Source: Haloprofundus marisrubri
GTDB taxonomy: Archaea; Halobacteriota; Halobacteria; Halobacteriales; Haloferacaceae
Direction: 5' to 3'
Assembly (NCBI RefSeq): GCF_001469955.1
Contig: NZ_LOPU01000013.1
Coordinates: 35,418-99,417, forward strand
Length of the DNA stretch: 64,000 nucleotides
Shown: positions 55,587-64,000 of the stretch, one piece after another
How the letters are laid out: each line of letters starts with the position of its first letter
Position numbering within the stretch: the first letter of the stretch is position 1
Program-made: the position numbers and the translations under genes
The notes under the pieces: generated by a model
Database searches by the model: none
Told to the model about the DNA's origin: nothing
The model's input: only the letters and a program-made list of their open reading frames with translations

Positions 55587-56045
55587 ATGACACTCGACGT
55601 TGCCACGCCCGACCCGCCGAAACTGTCCGCCGTCGACCCCGCCGAGTACGACGACGCCGAGGTCATCGCCGACGACGATTACCGCCGCGACGAACTCGGC
55701 GAGTTCCTCCAGTCGGGCGCGTGGGCCGAAGCGTTCGAACAGTGGACGAAAACGACCGAAGTGAGCGAGTCCGAGTGGGCCGTCGTCACCGACCTCGACC
55801 TCGTCTCGCGGTTCGACTTCTTCTGGGACGACTTCGCCGACCGGGTCGGCTACCACGCGCCGGGTCTCCCCGAAGACTGGAAAGAACGGGAGATTCACCC
55901 GGACCTCGACAGCTGGTCGCACGTCTCCTCTATCAACGCCGGACTCACCGAGTTGGGCCAAATCGTCTGCGACGTGCTGAAAGAGGAGTACGTCGACTGG
56001 GAAGCCGACTTCGAAGCCCCCGACGACCTGCCGGATTTCGGCTGA
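55587..56045 (+). CDS. Conserved acidic haloarchaeal protein, unknown
   Basis: 152 residues, strongly acidic, with no membrane segment. It begins MTLDVATPDPPKLSAVDPAEYDDAEVIADDDYRRDELGEFLQ and has conserved-looking aromatic clusters (FDFFWDDFADRVGYHAPGLPEDWKERE and SWSHVSSINAGLTELGQIVCDVL). No catalytic motif is recognised. The soluble helical character suggests a small cytosolic protein. Follows the SHOCT gene by 48 nt and may be in its operon. Confidence 0.65.
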   Translation: MTLDVATPDPPKLSAVDPAEYDDAEVIADDDYRRDELGEFLQSGAWAEAFEQWTKTTEVSESEWAVVTDLDLVSRFDFFWDDFADRVGYHAPGLPEDWKEREIHPDLDSWSHVSSINAGLTELGQIVCDVLKEEYVDWEADFEAPDDLPDFG

Positions 56046-56170
56046 GAGCGCCACGGACTCCGCGGTAATCGACACTCGTCGCCGGATTCATCGTCTCCGC
56101 GCGTGACGTACCGCGCAGGTGACCCGTCATCTACTCCAAACACCATCTCGTCATCTCGCTGGCGCTCGGT

Positions 56171-56572
56171 ATGCTGTTCGCGTTCGTCGCCGAAACGGCG
56201 CTTCCGACCTGGTTCGTCCTCGTCTACTCGGCGATTATCGGCGTCGGCATCGACTTCGACCACTTTCTCGTCGCTCGCGTCAACACCGGCAGTTGGCACG
56301 CCGCCCGCGACTGTCTCCGGAACCCGACGCGCGTCTTCGCCGGGCAGGACGAGATATTCGAAGACGGTGAGGTCGGAACCCTCAGAAGGCTACTCAGTCA
56401 CGTCGTCATCGTCGGCCTCCTGATTCCGGTGCTCGCAGTCGTCAGCCTTCCGCTCGCGTTGCTGACCGCCGTCGTCCTCTACGGCCACCTCTTATCTGAT
56501 TTGATATGGGACGTGTATCTCGAAATAAAGAACGGCAGTCCGGAAGTGCCGAACGTCGTTCGGCGCAGCTGA
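56171..56572 (+). CDS. Membrane protein with HH/DFDH motifs, start uncertain
   Basis: 133 residues from the first ATG. Helices near 1-25 and 75-105, with GVGIDFDHFLVARVNTGSWHAARDCL between, and HVVIVGLLIPVLAVV later. The in-frame codons just before this ATG read IYSKHHLVISLALG, which looks like real protein (a His pair and the start of the first helix). No ATG, GTG or TTG lies in that stretch before the upstream stop at 56120-56122. So the true start is either a rare codon (ATC at 56129) or the ATG used here, with a truncated N-terminus. Asp and His suggest a metal site. Confidence 0.6.
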   Translation: MLFAFVAETALPTWFVLVYSAIIGVGIDFDHFLVARVNTGSWHAARDCLRNPTRVFAGQDEIFEDGEVGTLRRLLSHVVIVGLLIPVLAVVSLPLALLTAVVLYGHLLSDLIWDVYLEIKNGSPEVPNVVRRS

Positions 56573-56597
56573 CAGTACGATACTATTACTTGATGAC

Positions 56598-56610
56598 ACT
56601 CCTTAGGAGT
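56598..56610. promoter_or_regulatory. Palindrome ACTCCT-T-AGGAGT before wHTH gene
   Basis: Six-base inverted arms around a single T end 5 nt before the ATG at 56616 and follow a TATA-like TACTATTACTT (56581-56591). It is well placed as an operator for the encoded winged-helix protein; the GGAG may also serve as a ribosome-binding site. Confidence 0.4.
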
Positions 56611-56615
56611 AGTCG

Positions 56616-56894
56616 ATGGAGGGTATCCTTTGGTACGTGCTCACCGGCACGAGAGGTGGCACGAATCGCGTACGAATCCTCCGGGCACTCGAAGAACAGC
56701 CGTGGAACGCCAATCGCCTCGCCGAGCGGTTGGACCTCGACTACAAGACGGTTCGGTATCATCTCGACGTGCTGGTGAAAAACGAAATCGTCGACTACGA
56801 CGACGAGGGGTACGGGTCGATGTACTCGCCGTCGTCGAATCTACATCAGTATCAGGAGACGGTGAACTCGATATTCGCCCACGCCGAGGGCTGA
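56616..56894 (+). CDS. Small winged-helix transcription factor (92 aa)
   Basis: A 92-residue single-domain protein: MEGILWYVLTGTRGGTNRVRILRALEEQPWNANRLAERLDLDYKTVRYHLDVLVKNEIVDYDDEGYGSMYSPS. The recognition helix is LDYKTVRYHLDVLVKN, and the wing follows. A short C-terminal helix (HQYQETVNSIFAHA) may serve dimerisation. Such minimal ArsR-like proteins are common in haloarchaea. The palindrome just upstream suggests autoregulation. Downstream is ileS, 175 nt away. Confidence 0.8.
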   Translation: MEGILWYVLTGTRGGTNRVRILRALEEQPWNANRLAERLDLDYKTVRYHLDVLVKNEIVDYDDEGYGSMYSPSSNLHQYQETVNSIFAHAEG

Positions 56895-57038
56895 CGACAC
56901 CCGAGAGCCGACGACACCTGACGGCCGGCGACGCCGACGGCCGAGTCGCTGCTGCGGGCGTTTTTTACGCACTGTCTCCGGAGCGACGGCGCTGACGCAC
57001 TGTTTCTCGGGACGTGACGCCGACGCACGGGACCACCG

Positions 57039-57049
57039 TTTTGATATAC
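57039..57049 (+). promoter_or_regulatory. TATA-like box of ileS
   Basis: TTTTGATATAC lies 21-31 nt before the ileS ATG at 57070, giving a leaderless transcript. Confidence 0.45.
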
Positions 57050-57069
57050 GCCGGGCGACAGCACCCTGT

Positions 57070-60000
57070 ATGGAAGACGTCGCAGACCAGTACGCCCCCG
57101 AGGACGTAGAGTCTTCCGCGCAGGCGCACTGGGACGACACGGACGCCTACGAGGCGACGAAGGAGGCGCACGCCGACGACCCCTCGTACTTCTTCGTCGA
57201 CGGGCCGCCGTACACCTCGGGGCAGATGCACCTCGGAACGGCGTGGAACAAGACCCTGAAAGACGCCATCATCCGCCGAAAGCGGATGGAGGGCCACCAC
57301 GTCACCGACCGGCCGGGCTACGACATGCACGGCCTGCCCATCGAGGTGAAAGTCGAACAGGAACTCGGCTTCGACTCCAAGCGCGACATCGAGGAGTACG
57401 GGATGGAGGCGTTCATCGAGGAGTGCAAGGAGTTCGCCGAGCGAAATCGGGAGAACATGGACGACGACTTCCAGTCCATCGGGGTCTGGATGGACTGGGA
57501 CAACCCCTACAAGACGCTCTCGCCGGAGTACATGGAGGCCGGTTGGTGGGCGTTCAAGCAGGTCCACGAGAACGGCCTGCTCAGTCAGGGCAAGCGCTCT
57601 ATCAACCAGTGCCCGCGCTGTGAGACGGCCATCGCCGACAACGAGGTCGAGTACCACGAAATCGAGTCGCCCAGCATCTACGTCAAGTTCCCACTGAAAG
57701 GCAAGGAAGGAAATCTCGTCATCTGGACGACGACGCCGTGGACCATCCCCGCGAACACGTTCGTCGCCGTCGACAGCGAGATGACCTACCTCGGCGTTCG
57801 TGCCGAGAGAGACGGCGAGAGTGAACTCCTCTACCTCGCCGAACCGGTCGTCGAAGAGGCCCTGAAGAAGGGTCGCTACGAGGACTACGAAGTCGTCGAC
57901 GAGGTCAGTGGCGAGGAGATGGTGGGTTGGGAGTACGACCACCCGCTCGCCGACGAAGTTCCGGACCACGCCGACTTCGAGGGCGCAGGGCAGGTCTACA
58001 CCGCCGAGTACGTCGAAGCCGACCGTACTGGCTTGGTTCACTCCGCGCCCGGCCACGGTCAAGAGGACTTCGAGCGCGGCCAAGAACTCGGTCTCGACGT
58101 GTTCTCGCCGGTCCACGGAAACGGTGATTTCGCCGAAGCCGCGGGCAAGTACGAAGGGACGTTTGTCCGCGATGCCAACGACGACATCATCGCGGACCTC
58201 GACGAGAAGGGTCTTCTCTTTGCCTCCGGCACGCACCGCCACCGTTACGGTCAGTGTTGGCGCTGTGACACGGACATCATCTTCCTCGCCACCGACCAGT
58301 GGTTCATCACCATCACCGACGTGAAAGACGAACTCCTCGACAACATCGAGGATTCGGAGTGGCACCCGCAGTGGGCACGCGACAGTCGCTTCCGCAACTT
58401 CGTCGAAGACGCCCCCGACTGGAACATCTCGCGACAACGCTACTGGGGCATCCCGCTGCCCATCTGGGTGCCGGAGGGGAACGCGACGCCGGACCCGGAG
58501 GACCTCATCGTCGTCGGCACGCGCGAGGAACTCGCAGAGCGCGTCGACCAAGAAGTAAACCCCGAGGAAGTCGACCTCCACCGACCCTCGGTGGACCCGC
58601 TGACCATCACCGAAGACGGGACGACGTACGAACGCGTCCCCGACGTGTTCGACGTGTGGATAGACTCCTCGGTCGCCTCGTGGGGGACGCTCGACTTCCC
58701 CGGCAACGAGGGCGACTACGACGAACTGTGGCCCGCCGACTTCATCGTCGAGGCGCACGACCAGACCCGCGGGTGGTTCTGGTCGCAGCTCGGCATGGGC
58801 ACCGCCGCCGTCGGCGAAGTCCCGTACAAAGAGGTGTTGATGCACGGGTTCGCCAACGACAAGGACGGCCGAAAGATGTCGAAATCCGTCGGCAACATCG
58901 TCACGCCCGAGGAGGCCATCGAACGTGCGGGTCGCGACCCGCTTCGCGCGTATCTCCTGAGCCACGACCAGCAGGGCGTCGACCTCTCGTTCGAGTGGGA
59001 GGGTCTCGGCGAGATGCAGTCGACGCTCAACATTCTCTGGAACGTGTTCCGCTTCCCGCTTCCCTACATGCGTCTCGACGGCTACGACCCCGCCGAGGCG
59101 AATCTGGACGACGGCGAACTCACCGTCGTCGACGAGTGGGTTCTCTCGCGCTTGCAGTCGGTCAAATCGAACGTCGACGAGGCGTGGTCGGAGTTCCGCG
59201 TCCACGACGCGCTGAACGAGGTGCTGGAGTTCGTCGTCGGCGACGTCTCCCGATTCTACGTGAAGGCCATCCGTGAGCGGATGTGGGAAGAGGAGGACTC
59301 CGACTCCAAGCGCGGCGCGTACGCGACGCTCTCGACGGTGCTTCTCGAAACCGTGCGTCTCATCGCGCCGTTCACGCCGTATCTCGCAGAACAGATGTAC
59401 CAGCATCTCGACGGCAGCGAGACGACGGTCCACATGCTCTCGGCGCCCGAAGTCGACCGAGCGTACCACCAGCCGAAACTGGAGGCCGACATGGAGGTGC
59501 TCCGAACCGTCGAGGAAGCGGCCGCAAACGCTCGTCAGCAGGGCGGCCGCAAACTCCGCTGGCCCGTCCAGCGCATCGTCGTCGAAACGACAGACGACGA
59601 GGTGGCCGAGTCGGTTCGCTCGCTCGAATCGCTGCTCCTCGAACGGGTCAACAGCCAGTCGCTCGAAGTCGTCGACGGCTTCGACGAACTCGTCGAACGC
59701 GCGGACCCCCAGATGAGCGTCATCGGTCCCGCCTTCGGCGGTGAGGCCCAGCAAATCATGGGTGCAGTGCAGGGTACCTCCCGCGACGAACTCACGCAGG
59801 ACGGTGGCCTCTCCGTCGACGTCGACGGCGAGACGTACGAACTCGACGAGGAGATGGTCGAGTTCCACGCAGAGCCACCAGAGTACCTCTCGGGTGCCGA
59901 GTTCGACGGCGGCACCGTCTACGTCGACACCCAGCTAACGGACGAAATCGAATCCGAGGGCTACGCCCGCGACGTCGTCCGCCGGGTGCAGGAGATGCGC

Positions 60001-60237
60001 AAGCAACTCGACCTCGACGTCGAAGAGCGCATCCGCGCACACGTCGACGTCGCCGACGACCGCGTCGCCGCGTTCGTCGACGAGAACCGCGAGTTCATCG
60101 CAGAAGAGACCCGCACGAGCGAGTTCGTCGACGAGGACGAGTCGTTCGACCTCCGCGAGGAGTGGGACGTCGAAGGCGTCGACGTCACCATCGGCATCGC
60201 CCGCGTCGCCGAGCAGTCGGCCGCACAGAACGACTGA
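57070..60237 (+). CDS. ileS: Isoleucyl-tRNA synthetase
   Basis: Class I aminoacyl-tRNA synthetase, 1055 residues, within the archaeal/eukaryal-type range. The HIGH-type motif is PPYTSGQMHLGTAWNK (about 43-58) and the KMSKS loop is DKDGRKMSKSVGNIV (about 597). The editing CP1 domain is present (WTTTPWTIPANTFVAVD and HSAPGHGQEDFE). The anticodon-binding region and a C-terminal acidic domain (about 790-1055) complete the protein. Single-copy essential gene. The leaderless promoter supports the ATG at 57070. Confidence 0.98.
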   Translation: MEDVADQYAPEDVESSAQAHWDDTDAYEATKEAHADDPSYFFVDGPPYTSGQMHLGTAWNKTLKDAIIRRKRMEGHHVTDRPGYDMHGLPIEVKVEQELGFDSKRDIEEYGMEAFIEECKEFAERNRENMDDDFQSIGVWMDWDNPYKTLSPEYMEAGWWAFKQVHENGLLSQGKRSINQCPRCETAIADNEVEYHEIESPSIYVKFPLKGKEGNLVIWTTTPWTIPANTFVAVDSEMTYLGVRAERDGESELLYLAEPVVEEALKKGRYEDYEVVDEVSGEEMVGWEYDHPLADEVPDHADFEGAGQVYTAEYVEADRTGLVHSAPGHGQEDFERGQELGLDVFSPVHGNGDFAEAAGKYEGTFVRDANDDIIADLDEKGLLFASGTHRHRYGQCWRCDTDIIFLATDQWFITITDVKDELLDNIEDSEWHPQWARDSRFRNFVEDAPDWNISRQRYWGIPLPIWVPEGNATPDPEDLIVVGTREELAERVDQEVNPEEVDLHRPSVDPLTITEDGTTYERVPDVFDVWIDSSVASWGTLDFPGNEGDYDELWPADFIVEAHDQTRGWFWSQLGMGTAAVGEVPYKEVLMHGFANDKDGRKMSKSVGNIVTPEEAIERAGRDPLRAYLLSHDQQGVDLSFEWEGLGEMQSTLNILWNVFRFPLPYMRLDGYDPAEANLDDGELTVVDEWVLSRLQSVKSNVDEAWSEFRVHDALNEVLEFVVGDVSRFYVKAIRERMWEEEDSDSKRGAYATLSTVLLETVRLIAPFTPYLAEQMYQHLDGSETTVHMLSAPEVDRAYHQPKLEADMEVLRTVEEAAANARQQGGRKLRWPVQRIVVETTDDEVAESVRSLESLLLERVNSQSLEVVDGFDELVERADPQMSVIGPAFGGEAQQIMGAVQGTSRDELTQDGGLSVDVDGETYELDEEMVEFHAEPPEYLSGAEFDGGTVYVDTQLTDEIESEGYARDVVRRVQEMRKQLDLDVEERIRAHVDVADDRVAAFVDENREFIAEETRTSEFVDEDESFDLREEWDVEGVDVTIGIARVAEQSAAQND

Positions 60238-60298
60238 GCGGACTCACGCGTTTCATTCGAGCGGTACTATTTTGTGTCGAGTCACCCGATTTACAGGT

Positions 60299-60967
60299 AT
60301 GCACCGACGTACGTCGGCGTTTTTCGTTATCACCTTCGCCTTCCAAGTCGGGTTTCTCACCCGTGACGTGGCCACTGAGGGGCTGGTGTACACCGTCGGT
60401 CTGTGCTGGCTCGGGCTGGCCTGTCTGACCGCGGTGTTCTCGGGACTTGGCGTCGACGTGGACCGTGGCCCGGTCTCGCTGTCGTGGAACGGGTTCGCCG
60501 GACTCTCGTACCTGTTCGTCGGCATCGCCGTGGGGTGGCTCGGTACGCTGAACGGCGTTCAGGAGTCGTTCGGATTGTTCGAGTTCGGTTGGGCTGTCGT
60601 CGGGACGTTTCTTGGCTGGTGTGGCCTCCAGATGCTTCGCGGTCATGACCGGTATCGGCTGCTCGCCCCCAGTGAGACGACGCGTGACCGGGTCGAGTCC
60701 GTCGGTCACTCTTCTCGACCGCTTGCGGTCGTCCGGGACGAACTGATGCGCGCAATCGGAACCTTCGGACTCCTGTTTCTCCCGACGCTGTTCGTCGCCA
60801 GCGTGTCGCCTGCGCTGAGCGTAACGAACTACTTCGTCTACGCTCCGGCGCTCGTGATGGCGCTGTCGCTGGCGGCGTTGCTTTCGTGGTTTCGCATCCG
60901 AACCGAGACCGGCCCCCACGTCAGTCAGTTACTCGACGCGATATTCAGCCGGGAGATGACTCGATAA
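60299..60967 (+). CDS. Membrane protein with five to six helices, unknown
   Basis: 222 residues from MHRRTSAFFVITFAFQVGFL. Helices are predicted near 7-22, 33-58, 65-90, 99-118, and two near 160-210 (TFGLLFLPTLFVASVSPALS; YAPALVMALSLAALLSWF), with a polar cytoplasmic loop (SETTRDRVESVGHSSRP) in the middle. No recognised family. The start is internal to a longer frame that adds nine Cys/Arg residues. Downstream is a SHOCT membrane gene. Confidence 0.65.
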   Translation: MHRRTSAFFVITFAFQVGFLTRDVATEGLVYTVGLCWLGLACLTAVFSGLGVDVDRGPVSLSWNGFAGLSYLFVGIAVGWLGTLNGVQESFGLFEFGWAVVGTFLGWCGLQMLRGHDRYRLLAPSETTRDRVESVGHSSRPLAVVRDELMRAIGTFGLLFLPTLFVASVSPALSVTNYFVYAPALVMALSLAALLSWFRIRTETGPHVSQLLDAIFSREMTR

Positions 60968-61029
60968 CACGCCGCTTCGTGAATCGACGGACCCAGAACT
61001 GTTTTACAACCTACCTGTTATTTTGTTGT

Positions 61030-61554
61030 ATGGTTGGCCCCTCGACGGAACAGTCGACTGTTCGGAAGGCACACCGACTCGTCGAACACTACACGCCCGA
61101 CAGTACGTTCGGCCGCCTCCTCCTCGCGTCGGCAACGGGCGCTTTCACTGGCAGCGCGCTGTTGTTTTCGCTGTTCGGGTTCGGTTCGCTTGGATTCGGG
61201 TGGTTCTTCGTCGGACTGCTCGCACTTGGCCTCTCTATCGTGGCTGGGTTGCTGACCGTTCTCGTCCTCTGGCCGGTGTATCTCTCCCTTATCGGGAACC
61301 TCGATTCACCACAGTCGTACGGGAACGCGAAGCCGAAGTCGACGCGAATATACAGTACCGACAGCGTCGACCGCACCGACCGCGCTGATTCCCCCGACAG
61401 CTCCAACCCCTCGGAGATTCTGAAACGTAAGTACGCCGCCGGTGAACTCTCCGACGAGGAGTTCGAGCGCCGACTGGACACGCTGTTGAATGCGGACGAG
61501 ACGACTCGCCGCGCCCGAAAATCGAACACCTCGAAGCACGTGCTTCGAGAGTAG
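61030..61554 (+). CDS. Membrane protein with SHOCT domain
   Basis: 174 residues from MVGPSTEQSTVRKAHRLVE. Two helices (LLLASATGAFTGSALLFSLFGFG; FVGLLALGLSIVAGLLTVLVLWPVYLSL) are followed by a Ser/Asp-rich linker and the SHOCT motif SEILKRKYAAGELSDEEFERRLDTLL (about 128-153), then a basic tail. It is the second SHOCT membrane protein of the window (see 55068), but the membrane parts differ. Function unknown; oligomerisation or scaffold role is the usual guess. Confidence 0.75.
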   Translation: MVGPSTEQSTVRKAHRLVEHYTPDSTFGRLLLASATGAFTGSALLFSLFGFGSLGFGWFFVGLLALGLSIVAGLLTVLVLWPVYLSLIGNLDSPQSYGNAKPKSTRIYSTDSVDRTDRADSPDSSNPSEILKRKYAAGELSDEEFERRLDTLLNADETTRRARKSNTSKHVLRE

Positions 61555-61566
61555 AACTGAGACCAG

Positions 61567-62814
61567 TCAGTCCGCCGTCAGCACGTCCTCGTCGGTCGGC
61601 GAACGTGCGTCGTACTCGGTGACGAAGCTGTCTACCTCCCGTTCGTCGTCGACGCCCGGTAGTCTCTCCTCGGCGGTACGACACGGTTCGTCGACGTCGA
61701 GTGCTTCACAGACGTGGTCGGTCGTCGCCTCGGCCATCATCCGATAGGTCGTCAGTTTCCCGCCGACGATGCTGGCGAAGTTCTCGACGCCCTCTCGCTC
61801 GTGGTCGAGCAGGAAGAACCCGCGCGAGATACCACGGGCGTCGCCTTCGCCGCCGTCCATCGTCTCGCGTTCGGCCTCGTCGGGTGCGTACAGCGGCCGG
61901 ACACCCCACCACGTGCGGAGAATCTCGCTCGTCGCGGCGTCGGGGAGCATTTTCGCGCACTCCTCGACCATCTTCTGTATCTCCCAGTGTTCCTCGTCGA
62001 ACTCATCGGGGTCGTCGACTTCGATACTCGTCGTTCCCAACACCGCCTGCGTCTCGTGGGGGACGACGATGTCGCCGTCGGCGGGCGGGCGACAGCGGTT
62101 GAGAACGGGACCGAGACCCGGATAGTCGACCGAAACCATCACGCCCTTGGTTGGCCGCATCGCCACCTCGACGCCTGCGAGGTCGGCGCACTGGCCGGCC
62201 CACGTCCCCGCGGCGTTGACGACGTACTCTGCTTCGACCGTGTCGTCTACGTCGCCGCCGAGCGTCGCGCCGGTCGCCTGCCCGTCTTCGACGTGAACGT
62301 CGGTCACGGGTGCGTGGACGAGTATCTCGGCGCCGTGGTCGGCAGCGCTTTTCGCGTTGGCGGCGACCAGACGCGACGGGTAGATGACGCCGTCGGGGAC
62401 TTTCATCACCCGTTCGGCGTCGGGGGCGAGTCCCGGTACTTCCGCTTGTGCGGTTTCAGTGTCGAGTACTTCGGCGTCGATGCCGATTCGCTCGCAGGCC
62501 GCCAGTTTCTCCTCGAAGAACTCTGGGTCGTCTTCGGGGAGTTGGACGAAGAAGCCGCCCGTGTCGCGGACGCAGTGGCCCGCGATGTCTCTGAGGATTT
62601 CGTTCTCTCTGATGCACTCTTCCGCACCGAGTTCGTCGTCCGGTGCGTACCGCGCGCCGCTGTGCAGCAAGCCGTGCGACCGGCCGGAGGTCCCGCTGGC
62701 GAGGCCACCGCGTTCGGCGACGACGACATCGACACCGCGCATCGCCAAGTCGCGTGCGATTCCGACACCCGTTGCTCCACCGCCGATGACGAGGACTTCA
62801 GTCTGGATAGTCAT
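61567..62814 (-). CDS. FAD-dependent glycerol-3-phosphate dehydrogenase (short GlpA-like)
   Basis: 415 residues. N-terminal FAD site is VLVIGGGATGVGIARDLAMRGVDVVVAERGGLASGTSGRSHGLLHSGARY, the mark of the GlpA/GlpD family. The substrate region is VMKVPDGVIYPSRLVAANAKSA, and the late FAD contact is FASIVGGKLTTYRMMAEAT. The protein ends near residue 415, so the C-terminal BFD-like [2Fe-2S] domain of full GlpA is missing. It lies downstream of glpC on the same strand, with 109 nt between, so it may be an added second A subunit. A broader FAD dehydrogenase role cannot be excluded. Confidence 0.83.
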   Translation of the reverse strand: MTIQTEVLVIGGGATGVGIARDLAMRGVDVVVAERGGLASGTSGRSHGLLHSGARYAPDDELGAEECIRENEILRDIAGHCVRDTGGFFVQLPEDDPEFFEEKLAACERIGIDAEVLDTETAQAEVPGLAPDAERVMKVPDGVIYPSRLVAANAKSAADHGAEILVHAPVTDVHVEDGQATGATLGGDVDDTVEAEYVVNAAGTWAGQCADLAGVEVAMRPTKGVMVSVDYPGLGPVLNRCRPPADGDIVVPHETQAVLGTTSIEVDDPDEFDEEHWEIQKMVEECAKMLPDAATSEILRTWWGVRPLYAPDEAERETMDGGEGDARGISRGFFLLDHEREGVENFASIVGGKLTTYRMMAEATTDHVCEALDVDEPCRTAEERLPGVDDEREVDSFVTEYDARSPTDEDVLTAD

Positions 62815-62923
62815 AGTCGTCGGGCGATTCGCTCGCCCAATGTTCCCATCCGGCGGTTAGGACCCGACGAGCAAAAGCCCTACGCGAGTCGTCGCCGTCG
62901 GGCGAAAAATCGTGTTAGTCACC

Positions 62924-64000
62924 TCAGACGAGAGCTTCTTCGAGAACTTGGAGTGGGTGTCGAATCTCGTAGCCGGTGCCGTGTTCCATCTGCATCGAAC
63001 ACGTCGGACATTCGGTCATCCCCACGTTCCCCGAAGCGTGGTGCATATGCTCGAACATCTCCTCGCCTATCTTCATCGATTTGTCGTATTTCTCCTCTTT
63101 CCAGCCGTAGGTGCCCGAGATGCCCGAACACGACGACCCCACGTCTTCGATGTCGATACCATCTAACTCCCGGAACAACTCCACGGCCTGTCTGTCGAGA
63201 CCCTGATTGCGCGCGTGACACGGTGCGTGGTACGCATACGACTGCTCAGACACCGACGACTCCGACAGCGCACCTTCCAAATCCTCGTGGATTCGCAGGT
63301 ACTCCATCGCCTCGAACGTGTGTGCCGACACGTCTTCTATGCCCTCCAAATCGAACAGTTCGGGGTACTCTTGCTTGAGCGACATCGAACACGACGTACA
63401 GGAAGCGATGACGTCGTAGCCGTCGGCAATCAATCCCGAGAAGTTCCCGACGTTGATACCTGCTGCGCGCTTGGCGTCGTCCAACATTCCGTTGGCGAAC
63501 ATCGGCGTGCCCGAACAGCGCTGGACGGGCACAACGACTTCGTACCCAAAGGACTCGAAAACGCGGACCATCGCCTTACCAACTTCCGGCGTGTTGTAGT
63601 TCGAGTAACAGCCGTGGAAGTACGCCACGCGCTTGTCTTCGTCTCGGACCTGCGGGCCGTCGCGTTCGTCCCACCACTCTCTGAACGTCTGGGTAGCGAA
63701 CTCGGGGAACTCGCGTTCGGAGGTGATACCCATCACTTTCTCGTTGAACAGTTTCGTGACGCCGAGTCCCATCACGAAGTTCGTGAGTCGGGGGACTTTG
63801 CTGCCGAGTTCGGCCATCGTTCGATAATTGGACAAGATGCGATTGCGAATGTATTCCCGCGAGAGTTTGTCCATCTGCTCGTCGACGTACTCGCCGCGAG
63901 CGGTGTTGTGCATCTGGCTCAACGGCACAGAGGACGGACAGGCGTTGTCGCAGCGCATGCAGTTCGAGCAGTCCATGATGGACGAGTCGATGTCCTCGTC
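62924..64000 (-). CDS. glpC: Anaerobic glycerol-3-phosphate dehydrogenase subunit C, partial
   Basis: The frame is open to the window edge; its start lies outside. The visible part begins in a 4Fe-4S cluster motif, MDCSNCMRCDNACPSSVP. Two CCG domains follow: FHGCYSNYNTPEVGKAMVRVFESFGYEVVVPVQRCSGTPMFANG and YHAPCHARNQGLDRQ...VGSSCSGISGTYGWKEE. GlpC links the FAD subunits to membrane quinone. glpA and glpB are expected upstream, outside the window, by analogy with other haloarchaeal glpABC operons. A short GlpA-like gene follows downstream. Confidence 0.9.
   Translation of the reverse strand, partial: DEDIDSSIMDCSNCMRCDNACPSSVPLSQMHNTARGEYVDEQMDKLSREYIRNRILSNYRTMAELGSKVPRLTNFVMGLGVTKLFNEKVMGITSEREFPEFATQTFREWWDERDGPQVRDEDKRVAYFHGCYSNYNTPEVGKAMVRVFESFGYEVVVPVQRCSGTPMFANGMLDDAKRAAGINVGNFSGLIADGYDVIASCTSCSMSLKQEYPELFDLEGIEDVSAHTFEAMEYLRIHEDLEGALSESSVSEQSYAYHAPCHARNQGLDRQAVELFRELDGIDIEDVGSSCSGISGTYGWKEEKYDKSMKIGEEMFEHMHHASGNVGMTECPTCSMQMEHGTGYEIRHPLQVLEEALV

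Noticed and set aside
56965..59868. 967-codon open frame on the minus strand
   Set aside because: It lies antisense to ileS and mirrors its codon bias; the product has no recognised domain. Long shadow frames are expected at this GC content.

Overview
The window is 64 kb of a haloarchaeal chromosome. The evidence is the high GC content, very acidic proteins, mostly leaderless genes with a TATA-like box about 25-30 nt before the start codon, gyrase next to topoisomerase VI, an archaeal 20S proteasome beta subunit with a propeptide, and many small haloarchaea-type membrane and zinc proteins. Gene content and order fit the order Haloferacales; a genus cannot be fixed from sequence reading alone. 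I saw no rRNA, tRNA, CRISPR array, insertion sequence or prophage. This is a stable core-type region.

Layout. 1-4 kb: the 3' part of dnaJ, a hairpin repeat, small membrane genes, a frameshifted cupin, a CobW-type GTPase metal chaperone and a divergent pair of tiny zinc-finger-like genes. 4-16 kb: alcohol dehydrogenase, a short acyl-ligase-like protein, an M20 amidohydrolase, an HTH regulator, an EamA transporter behind a possible coupled leader peptide, membrane proteins, an acetyl-CoA-synthetase-like enzyme, a period-5 repeat (solenoid-like) protein and a GNAT acetyltransferase. 16-24 kb: pyrimidine nucleoside salvage (cdd, udp), type II NADH dehydrogenase, an Rrf2-like regulator, a sugar epimerase, and arginase between two DUF389 membrane proteins. 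24-33 kb: the topoisomerase block, gyrA-gyrB on the minus strand divergent from top6B-top6A. 33-45 kb: a membrane zinc-ribbon protein, an MBL/hydrolase pair, ATP-dependent DNA ligase, a lipoprotein, a GCS2-like ligase, peroxiredoxin, psmB, a 57-residue membrane protein, DUF555, an XRE-CBS regulator and purM. 45-57 kb: an acetolactate-synthase-like enzyme coupled to aldehyde dehydrogenase, TraB coupled to a site-2 protease, glycerate kinase, several regulators and small enzymes. 57-64 kb: ileS, membrane proteins, a short GlpA-like protein and the 3' part of glpC.

How genes work together. DNA topology and repair genes (gyrAB, top6BA, ligase) are grouped. Carbon entry is represented by glycerol-3-phosphate oxidation (glpC, GlpA-like), glycerate kinase, acyl-CoA ligation, nucleoside salvage and a 2-oxoacid/aldehyde pair. 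Several HTH genes carry a palindrome or repeat at their own start, which suggests autoregulation.

The items most worth a second look are the three-block period-5 protein at 13540-14931, the hairpin repeat found after both dnaJ and the DUF151 gene, the 115-bp antisense tail overlap of gyrA with a DUF389 gene, the leader ORF fused by TGATG to the EamA transporter, the broken cupin, and small genes that a length cutoff would miss.
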